A stretch of DNA of 64,000 bases from Paractinoplanes polyasparticus (GTDB lineage: Bacteria > Actinomycetota > Actinomycetes > Mycobacteriales > Micromonosporaceae). Shown here piece by piece: positions 26,117-34,859 of the stretch (within the stretch, counting starts at the first letter, position 1; every line of letters starts with the position of its first letter). The position numbers and the translations under genes were made by a program. The notes under the pieces were generated by a model. That model saw only the letters and a list, made by a program, of their open reading frames with translations. It had not been told where the DNA came from and ran no database searches. The DNA lies in contig NZ_JAHWFK010000013.1 of NCBI RefSeq assembly GCF_019710575.1, positions 186,001 to 250,000 of the forward strand, given 5' to 3'.

Positions 26117-28000
26117 CTATTCGACGGTGACCGACTTCGCCAGGTTGCGGGGCTGGTCGACGTCGTGGCCGCGGGCCGAGGCGATCTCGCAGGCCAGGAT
26201 CTGCAGCGGCACGGTGGTCATCAGCGGCGCCAGCAGCGTCGGTGTGGCCGGCACTGGGATCAGGTGGTCGGCGTAGGCGGCGACGCTGTCGTCGCCCTCC
26301 TCGGCGATCACGATGGTGCGGGCGCCGCGGGCGCGCACCTCCTGGATGTTCGAGACGACCTTGTCCCGGATGACGCCGCGGCCGGCCGGCGACGGCACCA
26401 CGCAGACCACCGGCGTGCCCTCGTCGATCAGGGCGATCGGCCCGTGCTTGAGCTCGCCGGCGGCGAAGCCCTCGGCGTGCATGTAGGCGAGCTCCTTGAG
26501 CTTGAGCGCGCCCTCCAGCGCCACCGGGTAGCCGACGTGGCGGCCGATGAAGAGCACGGTCGAGGCGCTCTTGAGGTCGCGGCCGAGCGCGCGCACCTCC
26601 TCCATCGAGCCGAGCAGGGTGCGCAGGCTGTCCGGGGTGGTCTGCAGCTTCTCGACCACGGCGGCGACCTCGTCGGCGTACATGACGCCGCGGATCTGGG
26701 CCAGGTGCAGGCCGATGAGGTAGCAGGCGACCAGCTGGGTGAGGAACGCCTTGGTCGACGCCACCGCGATCTCGGGGCCGCCGTGCGTGTAGAGCACCGC
26801 GTCCGACTCGCGCGGGATCGTCGAGCCGTTGGTGTTGCAGATGGCCAGCACCCGGGCCTTCTGCTCCTTGGCGTGGCGCAGCGCCATCAGCGTGTCCATC
26901 GTCTCGCCGGACTGACTGATCACGATCACCAGCGTCGAGCGGTCGAGGATCGGGTCGCGGTAGCGGAACTCGCTGGCCAGCTCGACCTCGCACGGGAGGC
27001 GCACCCAGTGCTCGATGGCGTACTTGGCGACCATGCCCGCGTTGTAGGACGTGCCGCAGGCGATGATGAAGATCTTGTCGACGTCGCGCAGGTCCTGATC
27101 GGTGAGCCGCACCTCGTCGAGGACGATCTCACCGCGGTCGGAGAGCCGGCCCAGCAGCGTGTCGGCGATGGCCTGGGGCTGCTCGGCGATCTCCTTGAGC
27201 ATGAAGTAGTCGAAGCCGCCCTTCTCGGCGGCCGAGGCGTCCCAGTCGATGTGGAACTCCTTGCCCTGCTGGGCGGAGCCGTCGAAGCCGGTGATCTCGA
27301 TGCCGGCCGGCGTGATCAGGACAACCTGGTCCTGGCCCAGCTCGATCGCCTCGCGGGTGTACTCGATGAAGGCCGAGACATCGCTGGCCAGGAAGTTCTC
27401 GCCCTCACCGCGGCCCACGACCAGCGGGGAGTTGCGCCGGGCGGCGGCGACCGCGTCGGGCGTCCGCACGTCGATGGCGAGCAGGGTGAAGGCCCCCTCG
27501 AGCCGGCGCACCGTGCGGCGCATGCCCTCGGCCAGCAGCTGCGGCCCCTCGGCGTGGCCGGACTCGCGCAGCGCACGCACCTCGGCCGCGAGCAGGTGGG
27601 CGGCGCACTCGGTGTCGGTGTCGCTGGTGAACTCGACGCCGGTCGCCTCGAGCTCGGCGCGCAGGCGGGCGAAGTTCTCGATGATGCCGTTGTGGATAAC
27701 CGCGACCTGGCCGTCCTGCGAGACGTGCGGGTGCGCGTTGCGGTCGGTCGGGCCGCCGTGCGTCGCCCACCGGGTGTGCCCGATGCCGGTGTTGCCGACG
27801 GCGATGCCGGGCTGGGTCGCCTCGGCGAGCGCCTTCTCGAGGTTGGCGAGCTTGCCCGCCTTCTTCTCGGTCAGAAGCGCGCCGTCGTCGACTACGGCGA
27901 CACCGGCGGAGTCGTACCCGCGGTATTCCAGCCTGCGCAGTCCGTCAATAACGATGCTGAGCGCCGGACGACCGCCGACGTACCCCACGATGCCACACAT
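26117..28000 (-). CDS. glmS: Glutamine--fructose-6-phosphate aminotransferase (isomerizing)
   Basis: 627 residues from ATG 28000, which leaves Cys2 as the N-terminal nucleophile (MCGIVGYVGG); the in-frame extension upstream is rejected because the active-site Cys must be terminal. The N-terminal glutaminase has GHTRWATHGG; the C-terminal part has two SIS domains (SQSGETMDTLMALRHAK, CGTSYNAG) and ends DQPRNLAKSVTVE, the standard C-terminus. Makes glucosamine-6-phosphate for cell wall, the substrate of GlmM encoded 2.5 kb away. Confidence 0.97.
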   Translation of the reverse strand: MCGIVGYVGGRPALSIVIDGLRRLEYRGYDSAGVAVVDDGALLTEKKAGKLANLEKALAEATQPGIAVGNTGIGHTRWATHGGPTDRNAHPHVSQDGQVAVIHNGIIENFARLRAELEATGVEFTSDTDTECAAHLLAAEVRALRESGHAEGPQLLAEGMRRTVRRLEGAFTLLAIDVRTPDAVAAARRNSPLVVGRGEGENFLASDVSAFIEYTREAIELGQDQVVLITPAGIEITGFDGSAQQGKEFHIDWDASAAEKGGFDYFMLKEIAEQPQAIADTLLGRLSDRGEIVLDEVRLTDQDLRDVDKIFIIACGTSYNAGMVAKYAIEHWVRLPCEVELASEFRYRDPILDRSTLVIVISQSGETMDTLMALRHAKEQKARVLAICNTNGSTIPRESDAVLYTHGGPEIAVASTKAFLTQLVACYLIGLHLAQIRGVMYADEVAAVVEKLQTTPDSLRTLLGSMEEVRALGRDLKSASTVLFIGRHVGYPVALEGALKLKELAYMHAEGFAAGELKHGPIALIDEGTPVVCVVPSPAGRGVIRDKVVSNIQEVRARGARTIVIAEEGDDSVAAYADHLIPVPATPTLLAPLMTTVPLQILACEIASARGHDVDQPRNLAKSVTVE

Positions 28001-28168
28001 GGCGGTGACTCTAGCCCACGACCGCTCACCCGTCATGCGCGAGAAGCACCCTTTCGAGCACACGGACTGCGCAGAACAGACCGAAAGGCCGACGGCGCCC
28101 TCGGACGGCTGGCGTCATTGGCGTACCGTCGGCTACCGCGCCACGACAGCGCGCTCGCTTCGGGAGAC

Positions 28169-29074
28169 ATGTTGAGCAATCAGCCCGACAATCGGCAGCC
28201 GGACGGCACCTCTGAGCCGGGTGCGTGGCACCCGCCGTCGTTCACGCCTGGATCCGCGCCGCTACCGCAGCCGCCGAATCCCGACTACCCACCGACGTCG
28301 GAGTTCCCGGCCACCCCGACGGATCAATTCCCGCCGCCGGCCTACACCCCGCCCGGTTACGCCCAGCCCGGTTACGCGCCGCCGGAGTATGCCCAGTCCG
28401 GCTATCCACCGCCGGAGTACGCCCAGTCCGGCTATCCACCGCCGGAGTACGCCCAGCCCGGCTATCCACCGCCGGGGTACGCGCCGCCGGGCCATCAGCC
28501 GCAGCAGCCCCAGCCGGGTCCACCCGGGCGCCCGCCGCGCAAGAGCAAGCTGCCGATCGTGGCGGTGCTCGTGGCGATCACGCTGCTGCTCTGCGGCGGC
28601 GTCGCCACCGCGGGCGTGCTGATCGCGCGCAACGTGGCCGACCGGGCCGAGCGAGCGGTCGACGCCCTGCCCGACCTGCCGTCGGCCGCGCCCCAGCTCC
28701 CGGATCTGCCCTCGAACGCGCCGCAGATCCCCGACCTGCCCACCGAGCTGCCCAGCCTGCCGGCCGGGCCCGGCCTCGACAGTCGCCAGATCTCGGTGAC
28801 GTACGAGGTGAGCGGCGAGGGCAAGGCGTCGCAGATCCTGTACGTGGAGAAGCTCGGCGACACTCCCAAGCGGATCGAGAACGTCGACCTGCCGTGGAAG
28901 TTCAGCACCAAGATGGAGACGCCCGCCCTGGTGTCGGTCGTCGCGATGCGGATCGGCACGTCGGAGGGCACGATCAGTTGCCGGGCCCTGGTCGACGGGG
29001 CCGAGGTCAAGCAGCGCACGTCCAGCGCGAGCAACGTGGCCACGGCCTCGTGCACCCACTTCGCGATCGACTGA
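28169..29074 (+). CDS. MmpS-family membrane protein with Pro/Tyr-rich repeat N-terminus
   Basis: 301 residues. Residues 1-125 are Pro/Tyr/Gly-rich with decapeptide repeats like YAQSGYPPPE; one transmembrane helix follows (about residues 130-152, LPIVAVLVAITLLLCGGVAT), then a linker with repeated PDLPS units and an outer domain (VTYEVSGEGKASQILYVEK and, near the end, CRALVDGAEV) that matches MmpS-type proteins. MmpS proteins partner MmpL exporters in mycobacteria, but no MmpL is here. An alternative TTG start one codon later has better spacing to GGGAG. Divergent from glmS. Confidence 0.7.
   Translation: MLSNQPDNRQPDGTSEPGAWHPPSFTPGSAPLPQPPNPDYPPTSEFPATPTDQFPPPAYTPPGYAQPGYAPPEYAQSGYPPPEYAQSGYPPPEYAQPGYPPPGYAPPGHQPQQPQPGPPGRPPRKSKLPIVAVLVAITLLLCGGVATAGVLIARNVADRAERAVDALPDLPSAAPQLPDLPSNAPQIPDLPTELPSLPAGPGLDSRQISVTYEVSGEGKASQILYVEKLGDTPKRIENVDLPWKFSTKMETPALVSVVAMRIGTSEGTISCRALVDGAEVKQRTSSASNVATASCTHFAID
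28366..28480 (+). repeat. 30-bp in-frame tandem repeat in the MmpS-like gene
   Basis: Three near-identical 30-bp units (CCGCCGGAGTAYGCCCAGTC...) encode P-P-E-Y-A-Q-S/P-G-Y-P, flanked by shorter degenerate versions. Such Pro-rich cytosolic tails are common in actinobacterial one-helix membrane proteins and vary in copy number. Confidence 0.88.
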
Positions 29075-29132
29075 GCGCGACCGGCTGAGCGGGCAGAACA
29101 GACATCAGGCGAGCAGAGACCAAGGCGAGCAG

Positions 29133-30314
29133 ATGACGAGTGACCCACTGGTCGAGCGGATGCGCCCGTTCGGCACCACGATCTTCACCGAGATGTCCGC
29201 CCTGGCCACGCGCACCGGGTCGATCAACCTGGGCCAGGGCTTCCCCGACACCGACGGCCCGGCCGAGATGCTGGCCGCCGCCGCGCGCGCCCTTCAGGGG
29301 GGCGCCAATCAGTACCCGCCCCTGCCCGGCATCCCGGCGCTGCGCGAGGCCATCGCCGAACATGAGCAGCGCTTCTGGGCCCTACCGCGCGATCCCGGCC
29401 GCGAGGTGGTCGTCACCGCCGGCGCCACCGAGGCGGTCGCCGCCGCCATCCTGTCGCTCTGCGAGCCGGGCGACGAGGTGGTCACGTTCGAGCCGTACTA
29501 CGACTCCTACGCGGCCTCGATCACGCTGGCCGGCGCGGTCCGGCGGCCGGTGACGCTGCGCCCGGTGGCGGGCGGCCGCTACGGCTTCGACGAGGCCGAG
29601 CTGCGGGCGGCGTTCGGCCCGCGCACCCGTCTGGTGCTGCTCAACTCGCCGCACAACCCGACCGGCAAGGTGTTCACCCGGTCCGAACTGGGCCTGATCG
29701 CCGACTTGTGCCGGCAGCACGACACGTACGCCGTCACCGACGAGGTATACGAGCACCTGGTCTTCACCGACGCCGCCGAGCCGCATGTGCCGCTGGCCGG
29801 TCTGCCTGGCATGCGGGAGCGCACGCTGCGCATCTCGTCGGCCGGCAAGACGTTCTCGTGCACGGGCTGGAAGGTGGGCTGGGCCACCGGGCCGGAGCGC
29901 CTGGTGTCCGCGGTGACGCGGGTGAAACAGTTCCTGACCTTCGTCAACGCGGGCCCGTTGCAGCCGGCCGTGGCGGTGGCGCTGGGCCTCGGCGACGACT
30001 ACTTCACCGGCTTCCGCGACGAGTTGCAGGCCCGGCGCGACCACCTGACCGCCGGGCTGGCCGAGGCCGGCTTCGCGGTGCAGCCCTCGGACGGCACCTA
30101 CTTCGTGACGGCCGACATCCGGCCGCTGGGTGGGACGGACGGCATCGAGTTCTGCCGGGAGCTGCCCGAACGCTGCGGCGTGGTCGCCGTGCCCACGCAG
30201 GTGTTCTACGACGACCGGGCCGCGGGCCGCCATCTGATCCGCTTCGCCTTCTGCAAGCGCGAATCCGTGATCGACGAGGCCGCTCAGCGCCTCGCCAAGC
30301 TGGGCCGCGGATAA
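29133..30314 (+). CDS. PLP-dependent class I aminotransferase, DapC type
   Basis: 393 residues. The sequence tracks mycobacterial N-succinyldiaminopimelate aminotransferase DapC closely: FTEMSALATRTGSINLGQGF at the start, SPHNPTGKV for the cofactor pocket, TDEVYEHLVF, and the PLP lysine in SSAGKTFSCTGWKVGW. DapC acts in lysine and meso-diaminopimelate synthesis; methionine or kynurenine aminotransferases are close relatives, so the reaction is not certain. Its last 26 bases (RLAKLGRG-stop) are the first unit of a tandem array that continues into the spacer. Confidence 0.85.
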   Translation: MTSDPLVERMRPFGTTIFTEMSALATRTGSINLGQGFPDTDGPAEMLAAAARALQGGANQYPPLPGIPALREAIAEHEQRFWALPRDPGREVVVTAGATEAVAAAILSLCEPGDEVVTFEPYYDSYAASITLAGAVRRPVTLRPVAGGRYGFDEAELRAAFGPRTRLVLLNSPHNPTGKVFTRSELGLIADLCRQHDTYAVTDEVYEHLVFTDAAEPHVPLAGLPGMRERTLRISSAGKTFSCTGWKVGWATGPERLVSAVTRVKQFLTFVNAGPLQPAVAVALGLGDDYFTGFRDELQARRDHLTAGLAEAGFAVQPSDGTYFVTADIRPLGGTDGIEFCRELPERCGVVAVPTQVFYDDRAAGRHLIRFAFCKRESVIDEAAQRLAKLGRG

Positions 30315-30420
30315 GCCTCGCCAAGCCGCGCGGCGGTTAAGCATTGCCGAGCTTGCGCGGCGGATGAGCGTTGCCAAGCTTGCGCGGCGGTTAAGCATTG
30401 CCACGCTTGCGCGGCGGATG
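30289..30420 (+). repeat. Tandem array of 26-27 bp copies of the aminotransferase 3' end, each ending in a stop codon
   Basis: The gene's final 26 bases (30289-30314, ending GGATAA) are followed by units of 26, 27, 27 and 27 bp ending at 30340, 30367, 30394 and 30421. They have the form GCNTYGCCRAGCTTGCGCGGCGG followed by TTAA, ATGA, TTAA and ATGA. Every unit therefore closes with TAA or TGA in the same register as the real stop. The array fills the spacer up to the terminator. Confidence 0.9.
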
Positions 30421-30425
30421 AAGAA

Positions 30426-30454
30426 ACGGGCCGGCCCGCGAAGGACCGGCCCGT
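30426..30454. terminator. Terminator between converging aminotransferase and glmM genes
   Basis: ACGGGCCGG (30426-30434) pairs perfectly with CCGGCCCGT (30446-30454) over an 11-base loop, directly behind the repeat array. Only short T stretches flank it, so strength is uncertain; position suggests it serves both directions. Confidence 0.75.
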
Positions 30455-30468
30455 GTTCGACGTTGCTG

Positions 30469-31821
30469 TCAGGCGGGGGATGCCGAACGGACCTCGTCGG
30501 CGATGCGCTCGGCGACCTCGCGGGCCTGTTCCTCGGTGGCGGCCTCGACCATCACCCGGACGAGCGGCTCGGTGCCCGACGGGCGCAGCAGCACCCGGCC
30601 GGTCTCGCCCAGCTCGTTCTCGGCCAGCGCCACGGCCGCCTGCACGGCCGGGGCCGAGGCGCCCGCGGCCCGGTCACCGACGCGGACGTTGATCAGCACC
30701 TGCGGCAACGGGTGCACGACCGACGCCAGGTCGGCCAGCGACTTGCCGGTCGACGCGAGCTGGGCCATCAGGTGCAGGCCGGTCAGCACGCCGTCGCCGG
30801 TTGTGGCGAAGGCGGGCATGACGATGTGCCCGCTCTGCTCGCCGCCCAGCGCCAGCCCCTTGGCGGCCAGCTCTTCGAGCACGTAGCGGTCGCCGACCTT
30901 GGTCTCGATCAGCTTGATACCGGACTGCTTCATGGCGATCCGCAGTCCCAGGTTGCTCATCACGGTCGCGACCAGAGTGTCGTCGGTCAGCGTGCCCGCG
31001 TCGCGCATGGCCAGGGCCAGGATCGCCATGATCTGGTCACCGTCGACCACGTCGCCCGAGGCGGTCACGGCCAGGCAGCGGTCGGCGTCGCCGTCGTGAG
31101 CCAGGCCCAGGTCGGCCCCCTCGGCCAGCACGGCGTCGCGCACCTTGTCGAGGTGGGTCGAGCCGCACTCGTCGTTGATGTTCAGGCCGTCCGGGTCGGC
31201 GTGGATCGCGATGACCTCGGCGCCGGCCTCCTCGTAGGCCACCGGCGCGACCTCGCTGGCGGCGCCGTTCGCGCAGTCGACGACGACCTTGATGCCCGCG
31301 AGGCTGTGCGGGGCCGAGCCGACCAGGTGCTTCACGTAGTGCTCGGCGCCGTCCAGCAGGTCGTGGACCCGCCCGATGCCGGCGCCGGTCGGGCGGCCGA
31401 TCAGCCCGTGCCCGTCCTTGACCGCCTGCTCGATCCGCTCCTCCAGCTCGTCCGGCAGCTTGGTGCCGCCGGCGGCGAAGAGCTTGATCCCGTTGTCGGG
31501 CATCGGGTTGTGCGAGGCCGAGAGCATCACGCCGAGGTCGGCGTTGGTCTGGCCGACCAGGAAGGCCACGGCCGGGGTGGGCAGCACGCCGACCCGGACC
31601 ACGTTGGCCCCGGCGCTGGTCAGCCCGGCGACCACGGCCGCCTCGAGCATCTCGCCGCTGGCCCGCGGATCACGCCCGACGATCGCGAGCGGCTGGTGGC
31701 TGCTGTCGCTCTCGACCAGCACCCGCGCGGCCGCGACGGCGACGCTGAGGGCCAGTTCCGGGGTGAGAAGTTCGCCGTTCGCGAGCCCGCGTACGCCGTC
31801 GGTGCCGAACAGACGCCCCAT
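30469..31821 (-). CDS. glmM: Phosphoglucosamine mutase
   Basis: 450 residues from ATG 31821 (AAGGAAG upstream); the longer frame upstream lies in the rpsI terminator. Starts [20 protein letters not shown]; the phosphoserine loop is [16 protein letters not shown], the Mg loop [11 protein letters not shown] and the sugar loop GEQSGH. Converts glucosamine-6-P to glucosamine-1-P on the way to UDP-GlcNAc, following GlmS. Downstream of rplM-rpsI, but separated from them by a strong terminator. Confidence 0.97.
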   Translation of the reverse strand: MGRLFGTDGVRGLANGELLTPELALSVAVAAARVLVESDSSHQPLAIVGRDPRASGEMLEAAVVAGLTSAGANVVRVGVLPTPAVAFLVGQTNADLGVMLSASHNPMPDNGIKLFAAGGTKLPDELEERIEQAVKDGHGLIGRPTGAGIGRVHDLLDGAEHYVKHLVGSAPHSLAGIKVVVDCANGAASEVAPVAYEEAGAEVIAIHADPDGLNINDECGSTHLDKVRDAVLAEGADLGLAHDGDADRCLAVTASGDVVDGDQIMAILALAMRDAGTLTDDTLVATVMSNLGLRIAMKQSGIKLIETKVGDRYVLEELAAKGLALGGEQSGHIVMPAFATTGDGVLTGLHLMAQLASTGKSLADLASVVHPLPQVLINVRVGDRAAGASAPAVQAAVALAENELGETGRVLLRPSGTEPLVRVMVEAATEEQAREVAERIADEVRSASPA

Positions 31822-31895
31822 GGAGGCTTCCTTTCGCCGGTTCACCCCTCCAGGGGAGGCGAGCCGGGTGCGTTGAGAAGGGGAGGGAACGCAAA

Positions 31896-31944
31896 ACGGC
31901 CGGGCCGGCCCCCTGAAGAACACCAGGGGGCGCAACCCGGCCGT
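31896..31944 (-). terminator. Strong terminator behind rpsI
   Basis: ACGGCCGGG (31896-31904) pairs with CCCGGCCGT (31936-31944), and inside it CCCCCTG (31909-31915) pairs with CAGGGGG (31924-31930). Reading leftward the stem is followed by TTTT, a classic intrinsic terminator. Confidence 0.9.
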
Positions 31945-31962
31945 GTCAGACTCGGCGCAAAA

Positions 31963-32460
31963 TCAGCGCTTCGAGTACTGCGGAGCCTTGCGGGCCTTCT
32001 TGAGACCGTACTTCTTGCTTTCCTTGACGCGGGAGTCCCGGGTCAGGAAGCCGGCCTTCTTGAGAGCGGGGCGGTCGTCGGGCTCGTTCGTGATGAGCGC
32101 CCGAGCGATGCCGAGGCGAAGCGCACCGGCCTGGCCGGTGATGCCGCCGCCACGCAGGTTGGCGATCACGTCGAACTGCTCTTCCTTCTCAGCGGTGACG
32201 AGCGGCTCACGGATGAGCTGCTGGTGCACCTTGCTGGGGAAGTAGGCGTCGAGGTCGCGACCGTTGCAGGTGATCTTGCCGGTGCCGGGCACGAGGCGCA
32301 CACGGACGATGGCCTCCTTGCGGCGGCCGACGGTCTGGATGGGACGGTCACCGGGACGCGGGGCGCGGACCGGGGCCGGCGCGGGCGTCTCGACCACAAC
32401 GACCGTCTCAGCGGGCTCCTCGACGGTCTCGACGACCTCGGGCTCGATAACGTCGGACAT
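31963..32460 (-). CDS. rpsI: 30S ribosomal protein S9
   Basis: 165 residues from ATG 32460; a GTG at 32484 that overlaps the rplM stop (GTGA) is an alternative adding eight residues. The first 35 residues are an acidic Val/Glu/Pro-rich extension, usual in actinobacteria; the S9 core runs from [15 protein letters not shown] to the basic tail [12 protein letters not shown] that reaches the P site. Second gene of the rplM-rpsI unit. Confidence 0.96.
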   Translation of the reverse strand: MSDVIEPEVVETVEEPAETVVVVETPAPAPVRAPRPGDRPIQTVGRRKEAIVRVRLVPGTGKITCNGRDLDAYFPSKVHQQLIREPLVTAEKEEQFDVIANLRGGGITGQAGALRLGIARALITNEPDDRPALKKAGFLTRDSRVKESKKYGLKKARKAPQYSKR

Positions 32461-32480
32461 GCTGCTGCCTTCTCCCGCGC

Positions 32481-32924
32481 TCACTGCGCGATCTGGGTGA
32501 TTTCGAACGGCTGGGGCTGCTGCGCCGCGTGCGGGTGCTCAGCGCCCGGGTAGACCTTCAGCTTCTTGATGATCTGCCGCGCGAGCTTGTTGTGCGGGAG
32601 CATGCCCTTGACGGCCAGCTCGATCGCCTTCTCGGGGCGCTTGCTCAGCAGCTCCTCGTAGCCGACCTGCTTGAGGCCGCCCGGGTAACCCGAGTGGCGG
32701 TAAGCGACCTTGGTCTGCCGCTTGTTGCCGGTCAGGGCGACCTTGCCGGCGTTGATGATCACCACGAAGTCGCCGGTGTCGACATGCGGGGCGAAGGTCG
32801 GCTTGTGCTTGCCGCGCAGGAGAGTCGCGGTGTGGGTGGCCAGCCGGCCCAGAACGACGTCAGAAGCGTCGATAATGTGCCACTGACGCTCGATCTCACC
32901 CGGCTTCGGGCTGTACGTACGCAC
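32481..32924 (-). CDS. rplM: 50S ribosomal protein L13
   Basis: 147 residues from a GTG at 32924 (AAGG upstream). [20 protein letters not shown] is the normal L13 start and [20 protein letters not shown] the conserved C-terminal region. Early assembly protein of the large subunit. Transcribed with rpsI from the promoter at 33036-33065, leaving a leader of about 105 nt, long enough for an autoregulatory structure, though none was identified. Confidence 0.97.
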   Translation of the reverse strand: MRTYSPKPGEIERQWHIIDASDVVLGRLATHTATLLRGKHKPTFAPHVDTGDFVVIINAGKVALTGNKRQTKVAYRHSGYPGGLKQVGYEELLSKRPEKAIELAVKGMLPHNKLARQIIKKLKVYPGAEHPHAAQQPQPFEITQIAQ

Positions 32925-33349
32925 AGAATTACCTTGTCTTGTCGTCGGTCTGGGGTCGCGCGCTGGTCGCGGCGAACGCGAGCATCAAGCCTACCCCCGG
33001 GGAGCGGGCTCGCAGCTGTCGCACAACAGCAGGCAACAATACCCGGCTGCGCGGCGCGTGGTCAAAACGTGCAACGGAGCAACACGATCGGTGGCCCCGC
33101 ACACGAACCCCGGTGGGTACGGACGCGACCTCCAAGAATAACCGTTGCCAAGCATACCCGCTCCCGAGGACGCGCCCGACACCGGGATCGGCGGTTGGGA
33201 AGGTCACAGGTCGATACCTCTTAGCAGGCTCGAAACAAACGGGACGCAAGGGCGAAATTCCTCACCGGCACGCTTCCGTCATGGCCAATGGTGCTGACAC
33301 CTCGACGACGCGGGCCCAGCGTGGCTCGGGCGTGCGCGGAGGACGCACT
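32925..33349. other. 425-bp spacer in front of rplM
   Basis: Contains the leftward rplM promoter and leader (about 32925-33065). The rest (33066-33349) is lower in coding character: overlapping frames on the plus strand have ordinary-looking lengths but no homology, and no plus-strand promoter was convincing. It separates the rplM operon from the divergent hemD unit. Confidence 0.55.
33036..33065 (-). promoter_or_regulatory. rplM-rpsI promoter
   Basis: On the minus strand TTGACC (33060-33065) and TATTGT (33036-33041) are 18 bp apart, a good housekeeping sigma match. Expected start near 33029, about 105 nt before the rplM GTG. Confidence 0.75.
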
Positions 33350-33577
33350 ATGGATAAGCCACCGTCAGGGTTGAGGACGGACCTGACGGTGACCGCCGGA
33401 CCGGCTTCCCGGTTCGGCGAAGAGGAGTCGTGGCGCGCGCCGGCCGGAGGTATGGCGGAGAACGCAGGCGTGACATGGGAGCGGGTCGACGCTGAGGACG
33501 GCGTACTCCGAGCGTGCCCTTCGGTGGACCGGACGGCCGCGCCACGACTTCTGATATTGGAAAAAGAGCCCCGATGA
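33350..33577 (+). CDS. Small unrecognised ORF coupled to hemD
   Basis: 75 residues beginning MDKPPSGLRTDLTVT. It is supported by a strong Shine-Dalgarno (GGAGG seven bases before the ATG) and an ATGA overlap with the hemD-fusion start, whose own ribosome site is weak, so translation of hemD may depend on this frame. The product is hydrophilic, with no motif, signal or membrane segment, and I do not recognise it. It could be a true small protein or a leader whose translation matters more than its product. Confidence 0.5.
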   Translation: MDKPPSGLRTDLTVTAGPASRFGEEESWRAPAGGMAENAGVTWERVDAEDGVLRACPSVDRTAAPRLLILEKEPR

Positions 33578-34701
33578 CGGAGCGGACGGTCATCACGGCG
33601 GCCGCCCTGTCCGAGCCGGCCGCGTCGCTCTCCGGCTTCACGGTCGGCGTCACCGCCGACCGCCGCCGCGACGAGCTGGCCCACCTGCTCGAGAGCCGCG
33701 GCGCCCGGGTGGTGATCGCTCCCGCCCTGCGGATCGTCCCGATCGCCGACGACGCCGAACTCAAGGCGGCCACCCGGGCCTGCCTCGACACCCCGCCCGA
33801 CATCGTGCTGGTCAACACGGGCATCGGCATGCGCGGCTGGCTCGAGGCGGCCGAGGGCTGGGGCCTGGCCGAGCCGCTGCGGGCCGTGCTCGCCGGCTCA
33901 TATCTGGTGGCTCGGGGCCCCAAGGCCCGCGCCGCTGTCCGGGCGGCCGGCCTGCACGACCAGTGGTCGCCCGAGGGTGAGAGCTACGAGGAGGTCGCCG
34001 ACCACCTGCGGTCGCGTGGCATCAGTGGCCTCACTGTGGCCATGCAGCTGCACGGCGAGAGCCAGCCCGAATACACCGAGGCTCTGGAGCTGGCGGGGGC
34101 CCGGGTGATCGAGGTGCCGGTCTATCGCTGGGCGGCGCCCACCGACCCCGCGCCGCTGCACCGCCTGGTCGACCTGATCACCGCCCGGCTGGTCGACGCG
34201 GTCACGTTCACCGCCGCCCCGGCCGTCCAAGCCCTGCTGCGCACAGCCGGCCCCGGCTCCGACGCCGTGCTGGAGGCCCTGCGCGGCGACGTCCTGGCCG
34301 CGTGCGTGGGCCCGGTCACGGCCGCACCGCTGCGCCGCCACAACGTGCCGGTGGTCACGCCGACCCGGGCCCGGCTGAGCTCGCTGGTCCGGACGATCGT
34401 CGACGAGCTGCCGCAGCGCGCGCTCTCGCTCGAGGTGGCCGGCCACTCGCTGACCCTGCGCGGCCACGCCGCCATCGTCGACGGCGAGCTGCGCCCCCTG
34501 GCGCCCGCGCCCATGGCCGTGCTGCGCGCCCTTGCCACCGTTCCCGGCCGCGTCCTTTCCCGGGCTGCGCTGCTGCACGCCCTTCCCCGCGGCGCCGACG
34601 AACACGCCGTCGAAATGGCCGTGGCCCGCCTCCGCGCCGGCCTGAGCGCCCCCGGCGTCATCCAGACAGTAGTAAAACGCGGCTACCGCCTACCCGTCTG
34701 A
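33574..34701 (+). CDS. Uroporphyrinogen-III synthase fused to a winged-helix (OmpR-type) DNA-binding domain
   Basis: 375 residues. Residues about 20-265 are a HemD domain (FTVGVTADRRRDELAHLLES, VLVNTGIGMRGWLEAAEG, VTFTAAPAVQALL). Residues about 285-375 are a Trans_reg_C winged helix ending VVKRGYRLPV. This fusion is known in actinobacteria (Rv0260c type) and is often near nitrite/nitrate genes. Whether it still closes the tetrapyrrole ring or senses a haem precursor to regulate genes is unclear. The last 25 bases, including the stop, are repeated once right behind the gene. Confidence 0.88.
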   Translation: MTERTVITAAALSEPAASLSGFTVGVTADRRRDELAHLLESRGARVVIAPALRIVPIADDAELKAATRACLDTPPDIVLVNTGIGMRGWLEAAEGWGLAEPLRAVLAGSYLVARGPKARAAVRAAGLHDQWSPEGESYEEVADHLRSRGISGLTVAMQLHGESQPEYTEALELAGARVIEVPVYRWAAPTDPAPLHRLVDLITARLVDAVTFTAAPAVQALLRTAGPGSDAVLEALRGDVLAACVGPVTAAPLRRHNVPVVTPTRARLSSLVRTIVDELPQRALSLEVAGHSLTLRGHAAIVDGELRPLAPAPMAVLRALATVPGRVLSRAALLHALPRGADEHAVEMAVARLRAGLSAPGVIQTVVKRGYRLPV

Positions 34702-34729
34702 CAGCGGCTACCGCCTACCCGTCTGACAG
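34680..34729 (+). repeat. Perfect 25-bp tandem duplication of the hemD-fusion 3' end
   Basis: The 25-mer starting CGGCTACCGCCTACCC and including the stop TGA plus CAG occurs at 34680-34704 and again at 34705-34729 with no mismatch. Identity over 25 of 25 bases points to a recent event. Confidence 0.95.
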
Positions 34730-34859
34730 CTGCCGGCGTTTCTCAGCCGTCCACCGAATTCGTGCGGATCGGCCGGTTTCCGCTTTTGAGCGCAACCGCT
34801 CACGCAGGTCGCCGTGGCGGGGCGAGCGTTATGGGCGCGCCAGCGCCCAGCTCGCCCTG

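Noticed and set aside
25919-28168. Very long plus-strand frame running through glmS into the MmpS-like gene
   Set aside because: It is the antisense shadow of glmS, caused by high GC; only the part from 28169 has a start site and family similarity.
32939-33577. 212-codon plus-strand frame across the rplM upstream region
   Set aside because: Only its last 75 codons have a ribosome site; the earlier part runs through the rplM promoter and leader and has no recognisable protein character.
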